DNA of 38,671 nucleotides, from positions 1-38,671 of the forward strand of contig PLZI01000028.1 in the NCBI GenBank assembly GCA_003152095.1, in the 5' to 3' direction. Shown here piece by piece: positions 18,701-25,553 of this stretch; the first letter of the stretch is position 1, and each line of letters starts with the position of its first letter. Source of the DNA: Acidobacteriota bacterium. GTDB lineage: Bacteria > Acidobacteriota > Thermoanaerobaculia > UBA5066. The position numbers and the translations under genes were made by a program. The notes beneath the pieces were generated by a model. That model ran no database searches. It was not told the DNA's origin and saw nothing but the letters and a program-made list of their open reading frames with translations.

Positions 18701-20622
18701 GTCTGGCGGAACGGAGAGCCCTGAGCCCTTCCGCCGAACGACCGGAGAGCTCCCTCGCGCCTCGCCGGCTGAGGAGCGGGCGCCGCTTGGGGAGCGGGAG
18801 CTGGTGGTGCCTGAGGCGCGGGAGCGGGCGCCGCCCTCGGGGCCTCGCGGACGGGCGCTTCTCGAGGTGACGGCTGTACCTCCCGCGAGCGCTCCCTTTC
18901 GATCACGCGAGGCTGCGGCGCGCGCCAGCCCGAGTCGTCGTGGTGTGCCGGTCGGTCCTGGGAACGGCGCTGGATGGGCGCGGGAGCCGGTGACGAGGGA
19001 GAGCGCCAGCCCTCGTCGCCCCGGCGGGGCAAAACGCCGCGCTCGTGGGAGGAGGCCTCCCCGGGACGCACCGGGCTTTCGGAGGCGGATACGCCCCGCG
19101 CAGGGCCCCGGTCGACGCCCTGGCGCCAGGAGTCCGCGGACGCGCTCTTGTCCGCGCCGCGCGGACTCTCGAGAGGCATCTGGCGGTAGGCGGGATCCTG
19201 GCCGGCGCGCACGACGGTGCGGCGAAGCTCGTCCTGGGCGGCGGGCGTGAGCGTGCGGTCGCGGCGCAGGACGGCGGTGAGGCCTTCGTTCACGGACCCC
19301 GGCGGTGTGCCACTTTCCGTGATCGGGATGCGGCGAATCGCTTCCTGGATCGACGCTACGGGGCTGCTGCCGCGCTCGAAGCGCAGAGGCGCCGACGCGA
19401 CCACGCTGATCTCGCCCGGCCGGAAGCTCACGCGGTCTCCGCGGACAATGTCGCGCGCCGGATCGAGCCGGATCCCGAGCCGCCTGGCCGCCACGTAGTG
19501 CCATCCCCTCGGGTCGATCTGGCCCACCGCGACGTGCCCGCGAAGGTGGGGGTAGATGAGGGGGCTCGGGCCGCCGACGACCGCGTGCGCGTGATGGTAG
19601 TACGTGGCGTAATACCCGATCGGACACCAGCCCACCCAGTCGGGCGTGTAGTTCCAGTAGACCCAGGCGGGCGAGTACTCCGCGCCGGGGACCCACAGCC
19701 ATCCCCGCAAAGCGTCGTAGACCCACGTCCCGTAGTGATACGGGAGCCAGCCCCACGGCTCGGCGGAGACCCACGTCATGCCCGCGGGCGTCCAACGCCA
19801 GTACCCGAGCGAGTACGGCGTCCAGCCGGCGGGCACGCGCGGCCTCCAGCAATACGTGCCGTACGCAGAGACATACGACCAGCTGCCGTAATCGTCGAAG
19901 GAGGCCGTGTCGTAGTCGTACGTGAAGTCCGACGAGACGTAGCGGGTCGTCTCGCGGCGGTCGGTCCGGTCCCGCCGCTCCTCGACGAAACGCGCGAACC
20001 GGTCGCGGGGCGATGCGGACACGTCGACCTCGATTTCGCTGTCCCCGCTCACGTAGGCGTATTCGCCCGCGCGCACGAGCGCGGGGCCGCCGCGGCCCTG
20101 GACCTCGACCTTGCCCGAGAGGACGTAGACCTCGGTGCCGCGGCGCCCGGCATCCACGCGAAAGAGGCCGCGGGACGCGGCGAGAATCGTGGCGTCGTCG
20201 GTGTCGAGACGCAGGGCGCGCTCCCTCGTTGTGACCTCGCGCACCTCGACGGCGGCCGTGCCGCGCGCGAGGAAGAGAAGATCGCGGTCGTCGTCGGCCT
20301 CGTAAGTGCGCGCCATCCGCTCGAAGCGAAGATCGGTGTACCCGTCCACCCGCACGACGTTCCCGTCGGCGAGAACGGCCTCCGCGCGCGATCCGACTCC
20401 GGTGACGAGGCTGTCCCCCGGGAGGACCGGCATGTTGATTCGGGCCGCGGTGTCGTCCTCGGCTTTCGAAATGAGGGAAACGTCGGGCGACACGTACGAG
20501 AGGTACGTGTACCCCTCCCGCTGAGCGTCCGCGCGGCCCGGCGCGGCGGCCGCGGCGAGGAGAAGGGCGGCGGCGAGAGCGGACGGCCGGAGCCAGCGGG
20601 CGTTCACGTTCGGTCCCTGCAT
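18697..20622 (-). CDS. Secreted FecR-domain / DUF6600-type protein with Pro-rich C-terminus
   Basis: A 641-residue protein with a probable signal peptide (hydrophobic core SALAAALLLAAAAAPG, likely cleavage near ADAQ). The next 200 residues match a FecR-like beta domain: LPGDSLVTGVGSRAEAVLADGNVVRV and GLFRVDAGRRGTEVYVLSGKVEVQG. Residues about 240-360 form a Trp/Tyr/Gly-rich region of the DUF6600 type (YGSWSYV, GYWRWTPAGMTWVSAEPWGW, YHYGTWVYD, WVPGAEYSPAWVYW). The remainder is Pro/Ala/Arg-rich and likely disordered. No membrane anchor or catalytic motif is seen. Start is ATG 20622; a GTG at 20607 is an alternative. Function is not known; proteins of this layout are frequent in Acidobacteriota, from memory. 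Confidence 0.8.
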   Translation of the reverse strand: MQGPNVNARWLRPSALAAALLLAAAAAPGRADAQREGYTYLSYVSPDVSLISKAEDDTAARINMPVLPGDSLVTGVGSRAEAVLADGNVVRVDGYTDLRFERMARTYEADDDRDLLFLARGTAAVEVREVTTRERALRLDTDDATILAASRGLFRVDAGRRGTEVYVLSGKVEVQGRGGPALVRAGEYAYVSGDSEIEVDVSASPRDRFARFVEERRDRTDRRETTRYVSSDFTYDYDTASFDDYGSWSYVSAYGTYCWRPRVPAGWTPYSLGYWRWTPAGMTWVSAEPWGWLPYHYGTWVYDALRGWLWVPGAEYSPAWVYWNYTPDWVGWCPIGYYATYYHHAHAVVGGPSPLIYPHLRGHVAVGQIDPRGWHYVAARRLGIRLDPARDIVRGDRVSFRPGEISVVASAPLRFERGSSPVASIQEAIRRIPITESGTPPGSVNEGLTAVLRRDRTLTPAAQDELRRTVVRAGQDPAYRQMPLESPRGADKSASADSWRQGVDRGPARGVSASESPVRPGEASSHERGVLPRRGDEGWRSPSSPAPAPIQRRSQDRPAHHDDSGWRAPQPRVIERERSREVQPSPREAPVREAPRAAPAPAPQAPPAPAPQAAPAPQPARREGALRSFGGRAQGSPFRQT

Positions 20623-20683
20623 TATGCTATGCGACCTCCGTACCACGAGCCGCTGGACCTCTCCCGTCCCCTCGCGGGGACGC

Positions 20684-20710
20684 TTGACCGGGCCTGGGAA
20701 GCCCTGCAAT
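20684..20710 (+). promoter_or_regulatory. Weak promoter candidate for def
   Basis: TTGACC (20684-20689) and TGCAAT (20705-20710) are 15 bases apart, shorter than ideal. They lie 54 bases before the GTG of def in the 142-base divergent space between the FecR gene and def. No operator or other structure is obvious in that space. Confidence 0.25.
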
Positions 20711-20764
20711 CTCGACGCGCCGGTACGGCTCCTGAAAAGGGGAGAGCGATCCGCCGGAGCGCAC

Positions 20765-21280
20765 GTGGCCATACGCGAAATCGTCAAGTACGGGGATCCG
20801 CGACTCGTCGCGAAGAACGAAACCGTGAAGGTGTTCGACGATCCGGGCTTCGCCGCGCTGATCCAGGACATGAAGGAGACCTGCTGGGCGGCGCCGGGCG
20901 TTGGGCTCGCGGCGCCGCAGATCGGCGTCAACCTGCGCGTCGCGATCGTGGACCTCTCCATCGGAAAGGACCCGTCGCAGGTGCTCGTTCTCGTCAACCC
21001 GGTCGTCGTGGACGCGCAGGGGCTCATCCGCGACGAGGAGGGATGTCTCTCGCTCCCCGATCTCGTCGAGACCGTCGCGCGGCCGGAGAAAGTGACCGTG
21101 GAAGCGTTCGACGAGCGCGGCAACAGACGGGCGCTCGATGGGCGTGGCCTGCTCGCCCGCGCGTTCTGTCACGAGGTGGACCACCTCGACCAGAGGCTCT
21201 TCGTGGACCGGCTCTCGTCCCTGAAGAAGGGACTCGTGCTCCGTCAGGTCGTCAAGCGCCAGAAAAAGGGCGCTTGGTAG
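20765..21280 (+). CDS. def: Peptide deformylase
   Basis: It removes the formyl group from nascent N-termini, the step before Map. The 171-residue product has motif I GVGLAAPQIG (residues 45-54), motif II EGCLS with metal ligand C94, and motif III HEVDH with H136, E137 and H140. The start is the GTG at 20765, with GGAG 5 bases upstream, matching the family N-terminus (IREIVKYGDPRL). A longer reading frame from 20624 adds sequence unlike the family and is rejected. It is convergent with the following regulator gene, 18 bases apart. Confidence 0.96.
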   Translation: MAIREIVKYGDPRLVAKNETVKVFDDPGFAALIQDMKETCWAAPGVGLAAPQIGVNLRVAIVDLSIGKDPSQVLVLVNPVVVDAQGLIRDEEGCLSLPDLVETVARPEKVTVEAFDERGNRRALDGRGLLARAFCHEVDHLDQRLFVDRLSSLKKGLVLRQVVKRQKKGAW

Positions 21281-21298
21281 GCGACGCGAAGCGCGCCT

Positions 21299-22210
21299 CT
21301 AGGCGCCGGCCTTCGTGCGCAGCTCGTCGATGAGCTGCAGCCGGTGAAGCGTGCGGCCGAGGTGGGCCGCGAACGCGATGAGGTGCTCGAGCTCGGGCGA
21401 TTCGCCGGGCGGCGGAAGCGGTCCGCGGCGACACAGGCGGAGGGTGCCGAGAAGCTCGCGGCCCCCGAAGACGGGAGCGGCTGTGATGGTCCAGTCCTGG
21501 CCGGCGTCGCGTGTCTCACCCGGAAGCCGCGGCGCGCGCCCGGTCTGCGGGTCTTCCTCGAGGCCGAGCGTCGCGAGGAACTCCGGAGGGGCTCCGCCCG
21601 GCCAGGCGGTCGAGGCGGCCGCCGACAGCTCGACATGCCCCACGCGCCTCACATGCAGGGTCACGCCGTCGGCGCCGAAGACGGACGAGATCCGGTCGAG
21701 GATGGGGACGAGGAGACGCGTCCGGAAGTCCTCGGTCGTGACGCCGTCCTCCTCGACCTTCGCCGAGATCTCCTGCTGCAGCTCGAGGATCTGGGTGCGC
21801 GCCGTGAGCGCGTCGAGAAGTTCTTTGATGCGGAGCGCGTTCTTCACGCGCGCCTTCAGCTCGCGGGCGGAGAAGGGCTTCGTGACATAGTCGTTCGCGA
21901 GCGCCTCGAAGCCCTGCAGGAGGTCTTCCTCCTCGGTGCGGGCGGTCACGAAGATGACCTGCGTGCCTGCGGTCGCTCCCGTGGTCTTGATGCGCCGGCA
22001 GACCTCGTAGCCGGAGAGGTCGGGCATGCGGACGTCGAGAAGAACGACGTCCGGCGGGCGCGCGTCCACCTTTTCGAGGGCCTCGGTGCCGGAAAGGGCG
22101 CTCTCGAAGTCGCACCCCAGCTCGTAGGCGATGTACGACGCGACTTCAGCCTGATACGGATCGTCGTCCACGAGGAGGAGCAGCGGGGCTGCGGCAGGCG
22201 ATCGGAACAT
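21299..22210 (-). CDS. Response regulator: receiver plus coiled coil plus GAF-like C-terminal domain
   Basis: A 303-residue cytoplasmic protein. Residues 1-125 are a receiver with D15-D17, phosphorylation site D59 (VVLLDVRMPD), T89 and K111 (YVTKPFSARELKARVKNAL). A probable coiled coil follows (about 126-150, KELLDALTARTQILELQQEIS). The C-terminal half reads like a GAF-type sensor domain (LVPILDRISSVFGADGVTLHVRR, then FGGRELLGTLRLCRRGP). That assignment is by overall pattern only. There is no DNA-binding, kinase or cyclase motif. The ATG at 22210 is supported by the match to the receiver start. It is divergent from cysS. Confidence 0.82.
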   Translation of the reverse strand: MFRSPAAAPLLLLVDDDPYQAEVASYIAYELGCDFESALSGTEALEKVDARPPDVVLLDVRMPDLSGYEVCRRIKTTGATAGTQVIFVTARTEEEDLLQGFEALANDYVTKPFSARELKARVKNALRIKELLDALTARTQILELQQEISAKVEEDGVTTEDFRTRLLVPILDRISSVFGADGVTLHVRRVGHVELSAAASTAWPGGAPPEFLATLGLEEDPQTGRAPRLPGETRDAGQDWTITAAPVFGGRELLGTLRLCRRGPLPPPGESPELEHLIAFAAHLGRTLHRLQLIDELRTKAGA

Positions 22211-22220
22211 CGCGACGAAG

Positions 22221-22267
22221 GGTATAGCAGAACCCTGCTGGCGAAAACCCGGGCGGTCGCCGAGAAT
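22221..22267. promoter_or_regulatory. Divergent promoter region between regulator and cysS
   Basis: On the minus strand TGC-TATACC (the hexamer at 22221-22226) looks like an extended -10 box and ends 10 bases before the regulator ATG. On the plus strand CTGGCG (22238-22243) and GAGAAT (22262-22267) are 18 bases apart, and GAGAAT ends 8 bases before the cysS GTG. Neither gene shows a ribosome-binding site, so both transcripts may be leaderless or nearly so. Matches are weak. Confidence 0.3.
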
Positions 22268-22275
22268 CGCCCGTC

Positions 22276-23790
22276 GTGACGCTCCGCCTCTACAACACGA
22301 TGAGCCGCTCCCTCGAGGAGTTCCGGCCCGTCCGTCCGGGCAAGATCGGGCTCTACACATGCGGCCCCACGGTCTACAACCGCGTGCACATCGGCAACCT
22401 CAGGACGTTCGTCTGGGAAGACGTGATGTGTCGCGTTTTCCGCGCCCTCTCCTACGAGACGACCCAGGTCATGAACCTCACCGACATCGACGACAAGACG
22501 ATTCGCGGCGCGATGGCCGCGGGGCTGCCGCTCCGTGAGTTCACCGACCGGCACATCGCGACGTTCTTCGCGGACCTCAACGCGCTCGGCGTCGTCCCGG
22601 CGACGCTCTATCCGCGCGCCACGGACCACATTCCCGAGATGGTCGCGCTCGTGAAAAAGCTCGCCGCGCGCGGCCACACCTACGAGAGCGACGGGTCCGT
22701 GTGGTTCCGCATCGCGACGTTCCCGGGCTACGGGAAGCTATCGAAGATCGACCTTTCGGCCGTGAAGCGCGGCGCGCGCGTGGCGGACGACGAGTACGAC
22801 AAGGAGGACGTGCGCGACTTCGCGGTCTGGAAAGTCGCGAAGGAAGGCGAGCCCGAGTCCGCCACGTGGACGACCGAGCTCGGCCGCGGACGGCCGGGCT
22901 GGCACCTCGAGTGCAGCGCCATGTCGATGAAGTACCTCGGCGAGACGTTCGACATCCACACCGGCGCCGTCGACAACATCTTTCCGCACCACGAGAACGA
23001 GATCGCGCAGAGCGAAGGCGCGACGGGGAAGCCCTTCGTCAACTTCTGGCTCCACGCCGAGCACCTTCTCGTGGACGGCGAGAAGATGGCGAAGAGCAAG
23101 GGGAACTTCTACACGCTGCCCGACCTCCTCGAGAAGGCCTTCTCCCCGCGCGCGATCCGCTACCTCCTCGTCTCCGTCCCGTATCGCATGAAGCTCAACT
23201 TCACCTTCGATGGGCTCAAGGCGGCGGCGTCGGCGGTCGAACGGCTGGAGTCGTTAGATTTGCGACTCAGAGAACGAGAGGGGAGGAAAGGGAAAGAAGA
23301 AGAGGAGATTTCTTTGAAGGTGAATGCACCCGAGGCGGCAGGCGGGGATTTCGCGGAACGGGTGTCAGCGGCGCATCGGGCGGTGTTCGATTCCCTTGAA
23401 GACGATTTGAACACCGCCGGCGCCCTGGGCGCTCTTTTCTCGTTCGTCAAGGCGACGAACGTGGACCTCGAGGCCGGCCACCTCTCGCCGGCGGACGCCA
23501 CGGCGGCGCGCGGCCTCCTCCACGAGATTGCCGGAAACATCCTCGGCATCATGCCGAGCGACGCCGCCAGCGGCCTCGCCTCTTCACCTTCTAAGAAATC
23601 TCCATCCGAATCTTCATCCGAATCCCGCGATGTCGACGAGACGTGGATCGACGCGCGCATCGCCGCCCGCAAGGCGGCCAAGAAAACACGCGACTTCAAG
23701 GCGGCCGACGCCATTCGGGACGAGCTTCTCGGGAGGGGAATCGTCCTCGAGGACACGCCCCATGGCGTGCGCTGGAAGAGGAAGCCTTGA
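22276..23790 (+). CDS. cysS: Cysteinyl-tRNA synthetase with two in-frame AT-rich inserts
   Basis: It charges tRNA-Cys. The 504-residue product has C29 in YTCGPTVYNRV, the class I signature HIGN (38-41), WHLECSAMS and HHENEIAQSE for the zinc site, and KMAKSKGNF (the KMSKS loop). The C-terminal end, AADAIRDELLGRGIVLEDTPHGVRW, is typical. Two segments look inserted relative to the family: a Lys/Glu-rich one around residues 330-355 and a Ser/Lys-rich one around 433-452. Each contains one arm of an inverted-repeat pair. The GTG start is used. The stop overlaps the -35 box of the downstream leader promoter. Confidence 0.95.
   Translation: MTLRLYNTMSRSLEEFRPVRPGKIGLYTCGPTVYNRVHIGNLRTFVWEDVMCRVFRALSYETTQVMNLTDIDDKTIRGAMAAGLPLREFTDRHIATFFADLNALGVVPATLYPRATDHIPEMVALVKKLAARGHTYESDGSVWFRIATFPGYGKLSKIDLSAVKRGARVADDEYDKEDVRDFAVWKVAKEGEPESATWTTELGRGRPGWHLECSAMSMKYLGETFDIHTGAVDNIFPHHENEIAQSEGATGKPFVNFWLHAEHLLVDGEKMAKSKGNFYTLPDLLEKAFSPRAIRYLLVSVPYRMKLNFTFDGLKAAASAVERLESLDLRLREREGRKGKEEEEISLKVNAPEAAGGDFAERVSAAHRAVFDSLEDDLNTAGALGALFSFVKATNVDLEAGHLSPADATAARGLLHEIAGNILGIMPSDAASGLASSPSKKSPSESSSESRDVDETWIDARIAARKAAKKTRDFKAADAIRDELLGRGIVLEDTPHGVRWKRKP
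23304..23603. repeat. Inverted AT-rich arm pair in cysS (21-base arms)
   Basis: The arm at 23304-23324 (core GATTTCTTTGAAGGTGAA) and the arm at 23583-23603 (core TTCACCTTCTAAGAAATC) are inverted complements at 20 of 21 positions. Between them lie 258 bases encoding the conserved CysRS helical domain, so the two arms sit at separate sites in the protein. They encode ISLKVNAP and SSPSKKSPS. AT-rich codons (ATT, TCT, TTG, AAA) contrast with the gene's usual GC-ending codons. Confidence 0.85.
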
Positions 23791-23816
23791 CACGGGCGCG
23801 AGCTTTCGGGTCTACT
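23787..23816 (+). promoter_or_regulatory. Promoter of the aro-his-trp leader
   Basis: A perfect TTGACA (23787-23792) overlaps the cysS stop. After 18 bases comes TCTACT (23811-23816), which matches TATAAT at 4 of 6. The ATG of the leader ORF follows 9 bases later with no ribosome-binding site, so transcription probably starts at or a base or two before the ATG. This places the start of the biosynthetic operon exactly at the leader peptide. Confidence 0.65.
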
Positions 23817-23825
23817 TCGCGGGTC

Positions 23826-23867
23826 ATGATTCTCGTCTCGCGCCACTGGCACGCGCACCACAACTAA
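23826..23867 (+). CDS. Putative His/Trp-rich leader peptide of the aro-his-trp operon
   Basis: The 13-codon ORF reads MILVSRHWHAHHN. Four of its last seven residues are His (codons 7, 9, 11, 12, all CAC) and codon 8 is its only Trp (TGG). It directly follows a good promoter and precedes hairpins and a terminator in front of a His and Trp operon. These are the hallmarks of a ribosome-mediated attenuator such as enterobacterial hisL and trpL. It has no clear Shine-Dalgarno sequence, so it would be read from a leaderless or near-leaderless mRNA. The sequence is seen; the function is inferred. Confidence 0.75.
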   Translation: MILVSRHWHAHHN

Positions 23868-23892
23868 GCCGGCCGCGCTTCGCGCCGCCGGC
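23868..23892 (+). promoter_or_regulatory. Hairpin immediately after the leader peptide stop
   Basis: GCCGGC (23868-23873) pairs with GCCGGC (23887-23892), and inside it GCGC (23875-23878) pairs with GCGC (23882-23885) around a TTC loop, with one C-C mismatch. It would be opened by a ribosome stalled on the last His codons. Its right side includes CGCGCC (23881-23886), which could then pair with GGCGCG (23908-23913). That placement fits a pausing or switching hairpin. Confidence 0.6.
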
Positions 23893-23899
23893 CCATCGA

Positions 23900-23950
23900 G
23901 GTCCGGAGGCGCGCGGGTTTCTCAGGAAGCACCCACCCAACCCCCTCCGG
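23900..23950 (+). promoter_or_regulatory. Putative antiterminator helix
   Basis: GGTCCGGAGG occurs twice, at 23900-23909 and at 23949-23958. The upstream copy (CCGGAGG, 23903-23909) can pair with CCTCCGG (23944-23950). That same left arm (23943-23949) is needed by the terminator hairpin, so the two helices exclude each other. The leader-ORF segment CGCGCC (23839-23844) can pair with GGCGCG (23908-23913) and would block the antiterminator when no ribosome covers it. These three helices follow the classical 1:2, 2:3, 3:4 layout. Confidence 0.6.
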
Positions 23951-23971
23951 TCCGGAGGGAGTTTTCGTTTT
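23943..23971 (+). terminator. Attenuator terminator and ribosome-binding-site sequester before aroDE
   Basis: CCCTCCG (23943-23949), loop GTC and CGGAGGG (23953-23959) form a 7-bp stem followed by AGTTTTCGTTTT. The right arm contains GGAGGG, the ribosome-binding site for the TTG of aroDE at 23970. The hairpin could therefore stop transcription or, if transcription escapes, hide the ribosome-binding site. Both modes give the same regulatory sign. Confidence 0.7.
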
Positions 23972-25553
23972 GGCCCTGACCGCGGAGAACACGCTTCTCG
24001 TCGCCTCCGTCGCGCCGGTTTCGAACGCCGAGGCGTTCGAGGCGCGGGCGGCAATCGCCGATCTGCCCCCTTCGACCGCGGTGGAACTGCGCCTCGACGG
24101 CTTCGCAGAGGCGCCGGCGTATTCCGCGCTTCGCGCGTGCTTCGAAGGAAGACCCCTGATCGCGACGGTCCGTTCCGCCTCCGAAGGCGGCGGATTTCGC
24201 GGCAGCGCCAAGGAGGCCCAGCGACTCCTTTCGGAGGCCGCAGCCGCCGGGTTCGAATTCGTCGACGTCGAGCTCCGCCGTGACGGCGGAGGCGACGTCC
24301 CGGCCATCCCTCCTGCGAAGAAAATTCTCTCTCTCCACGATACCGAGGGCGTGCCGGCGGATCTCCACGCCCTCGTCGCCCGCATGCTCGCGACGCCGGC
24401 CCGGTTCGTGAAAGTCGTCGCGACGGCGAACGATTCCGGAGATGCTCGCCGCCTTCTCGAGCTTCAGGCCGCGCACCGGGACGGCCGCCTCGCGGCATTC
24501 GGCATGGGCGAGGCCGGCATCGCCACGCGCGCGCTTGCCCCGTATCTCGGCGCGGCTCTCGCGTTCGGCGCTCTTCTTCCCGGGCGCGCCACGGCGCCGG
24601 GACAGCTTCTCGCGCGTGACCTCTGGGAGATCTACGGCGTGGGCCGGAAGCGGAACGTGTCCCGGCTCTTCGCGATTCTCGGGGGCGTGGTCTCGCACTC
24701 GCTCTCGCCGGCTCTCCACAACGCGAACTTCGAAGCGCTCGGCATCGATGCGCTCTATGTCCCGTTTGCGATGCGGATGCTCGGGCGAGAGATCGAGTCT
24801 CTCCACGCCTCGCTCGACGCCCTCGGCCTGCCTCTGGCCGGGTTGTCCGTGACGATTCCGTTCAAGGAAGAGGCCGCTCTCCTCGCGGGGTCGGCGGAGG
24901 ACGGAGACGGGGCGGTGAACACGCTGCTCAGAACGAGCCCGACGGGCCAGCCGCTCCGGCTGCGCGCGGCGAACACCGACCGTACCGCGTTCGAGGCCGT
25001 GATTGAAGATGCTCCGAAGGAGAAAAGGAAAGAGAAGGGGAATGCGGGGGTCGCTCTCGTCCTCGGGGCGGGCGGCACGGCGAGGGTCGCTGTGGATGTT
25101 CTTAGAAAGAAGGAATATGAGGTCTTTCTCATGAACCGAGGCGACGAGCGCGGTGCGGCGCTTGCGAGAGCCAAGGGCGCCCATTACGTTTCCAAGAAAT
25201 CTTCAACGGCGTTTCCCCAGCCGGATGTCCTCATCAATGCGACGCCGCTTGGCCTGAATGAGGGCGATCCTCTTCCCTGCGAGCGGAGTCTCTTGCACCC
25301 CGGGATGCTCGTCATCGACGCGCCGTATCGCGCGGGCGGGACGGAGCTCGTCAAGGCTGCGCGCGCCGCCGGTGCGCGCGTCGTGGACGGCCAGGCGTTG
25401 CTCCTCATCCAAGCCGCGGGCCAGGCGACGCTTTTCACGGGCCGCAAGACAAGCCCGGAAAATCTGCGCAGCCGCCTTTCGACGCGCTTTCGTTCTCTCT
25501 TCTCGTCGTTCGAGAAACCTGTTCGAAGCTCCTCGCCGGAGATCGTGGCGTGA
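23970..25553 (+). CDS. aroDE: Bifunctional 3-dehydroquinate dehydratase (type I) / shikimate dehydrogenase
   Basis: It performs steps 3 and 4 of the shikimate pathway. The 527-residue product has an AroD half (about 1-215) with ELRLD (39-43), H123 (LSLHD), Schiff-base K148 and R187 (GEAGIATR). The AroE half (about 230-490) has SHSLSP (242-247), K299 (TIPFK), N335 and D337 (NTD), the NADP loop GAGGTAR (366-372) and Q481. The start is a TTG with GGAGGG 10 bases upstream inside the terminator hairpin. The 35-residue C-terminal tail is not typical. Arm-like AT-rich patches lie at 25005-25026, 25093-25117 and 25189-25204. Head gene of the operon. Confidence 0.94.
   Translation: MALTAENTLLVASVAPVSNAEAFEARAAIADLPPSTAVELRLDGFAEAPAYSALRACFEGRPLIATVRSASEGGGFRGSAKEAQRLLSEAAAAGFEFVDVELRRDGGGDVPAIPPAKKILSLHDTEGVPADLHALVARMLATPARFVKVVATANDSGDARRLLELQAAHRDGRLAAFGMGEAGIATRALAPYLGAALAFGALLPGRATAPGQLLARDLWEIYGVGRKRNVSRLFAILGGVVSHSLSPALHNANFEALGIDALYVPFAMRMLGREIESLHASLDALGLPLAGLSVTIPFKEEAALLAGSAEDGDGAVNTLLRTSPTGQPLRLRAANTDRTAFEAVIEDAPKEKRKEKGNAGVALVLGAGGTARVAVDVLRKKEYEVFLMNRGDERGAALARAKGAHYVSKKSSTAFPQPDVLINATPLGLNEGDPLPCERSLLHPGMLVIDAPYRAGGTELVKAARAAGARVVDGQALLLIQAAGQATLFTGRKTSPENLRSRLSTRFRSLFSSFEKPVRSSSPEIVA
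25005..25205. repeat. AT-rich arm copies in aroDE
   Basis: Left-type patches are GAAGAT..CCGAAGGAGAA (25005-25024), a second GAGAAGGGGAATGC (25032-25045) and TTCTTAGAAAGAAGG (about 25099-25113). The right-type arm is TTTCCAAGAAATCTTC (25189-25204), whose complement is close to GAAGATTTCTTGGAAA. They lie in the AroE half around the NADP loop and encode Lys/Glu-rich or SKKSS residues. Confidence 0.5.

Noticed and set aside
20624-20764. Extended start for peptide deformylase
   Set aside because: The added residues are Arg/Pro-rich with no deformylase similarity. The GTG at 20765 has a well-placed GGAG.
21281-21298. Possible bidirectional terminator between def and the REC-sensor gene
   Set aside because: A short GGCG...CGCC hairpin overlaps the def stop region, but no T tract follows on either strand.
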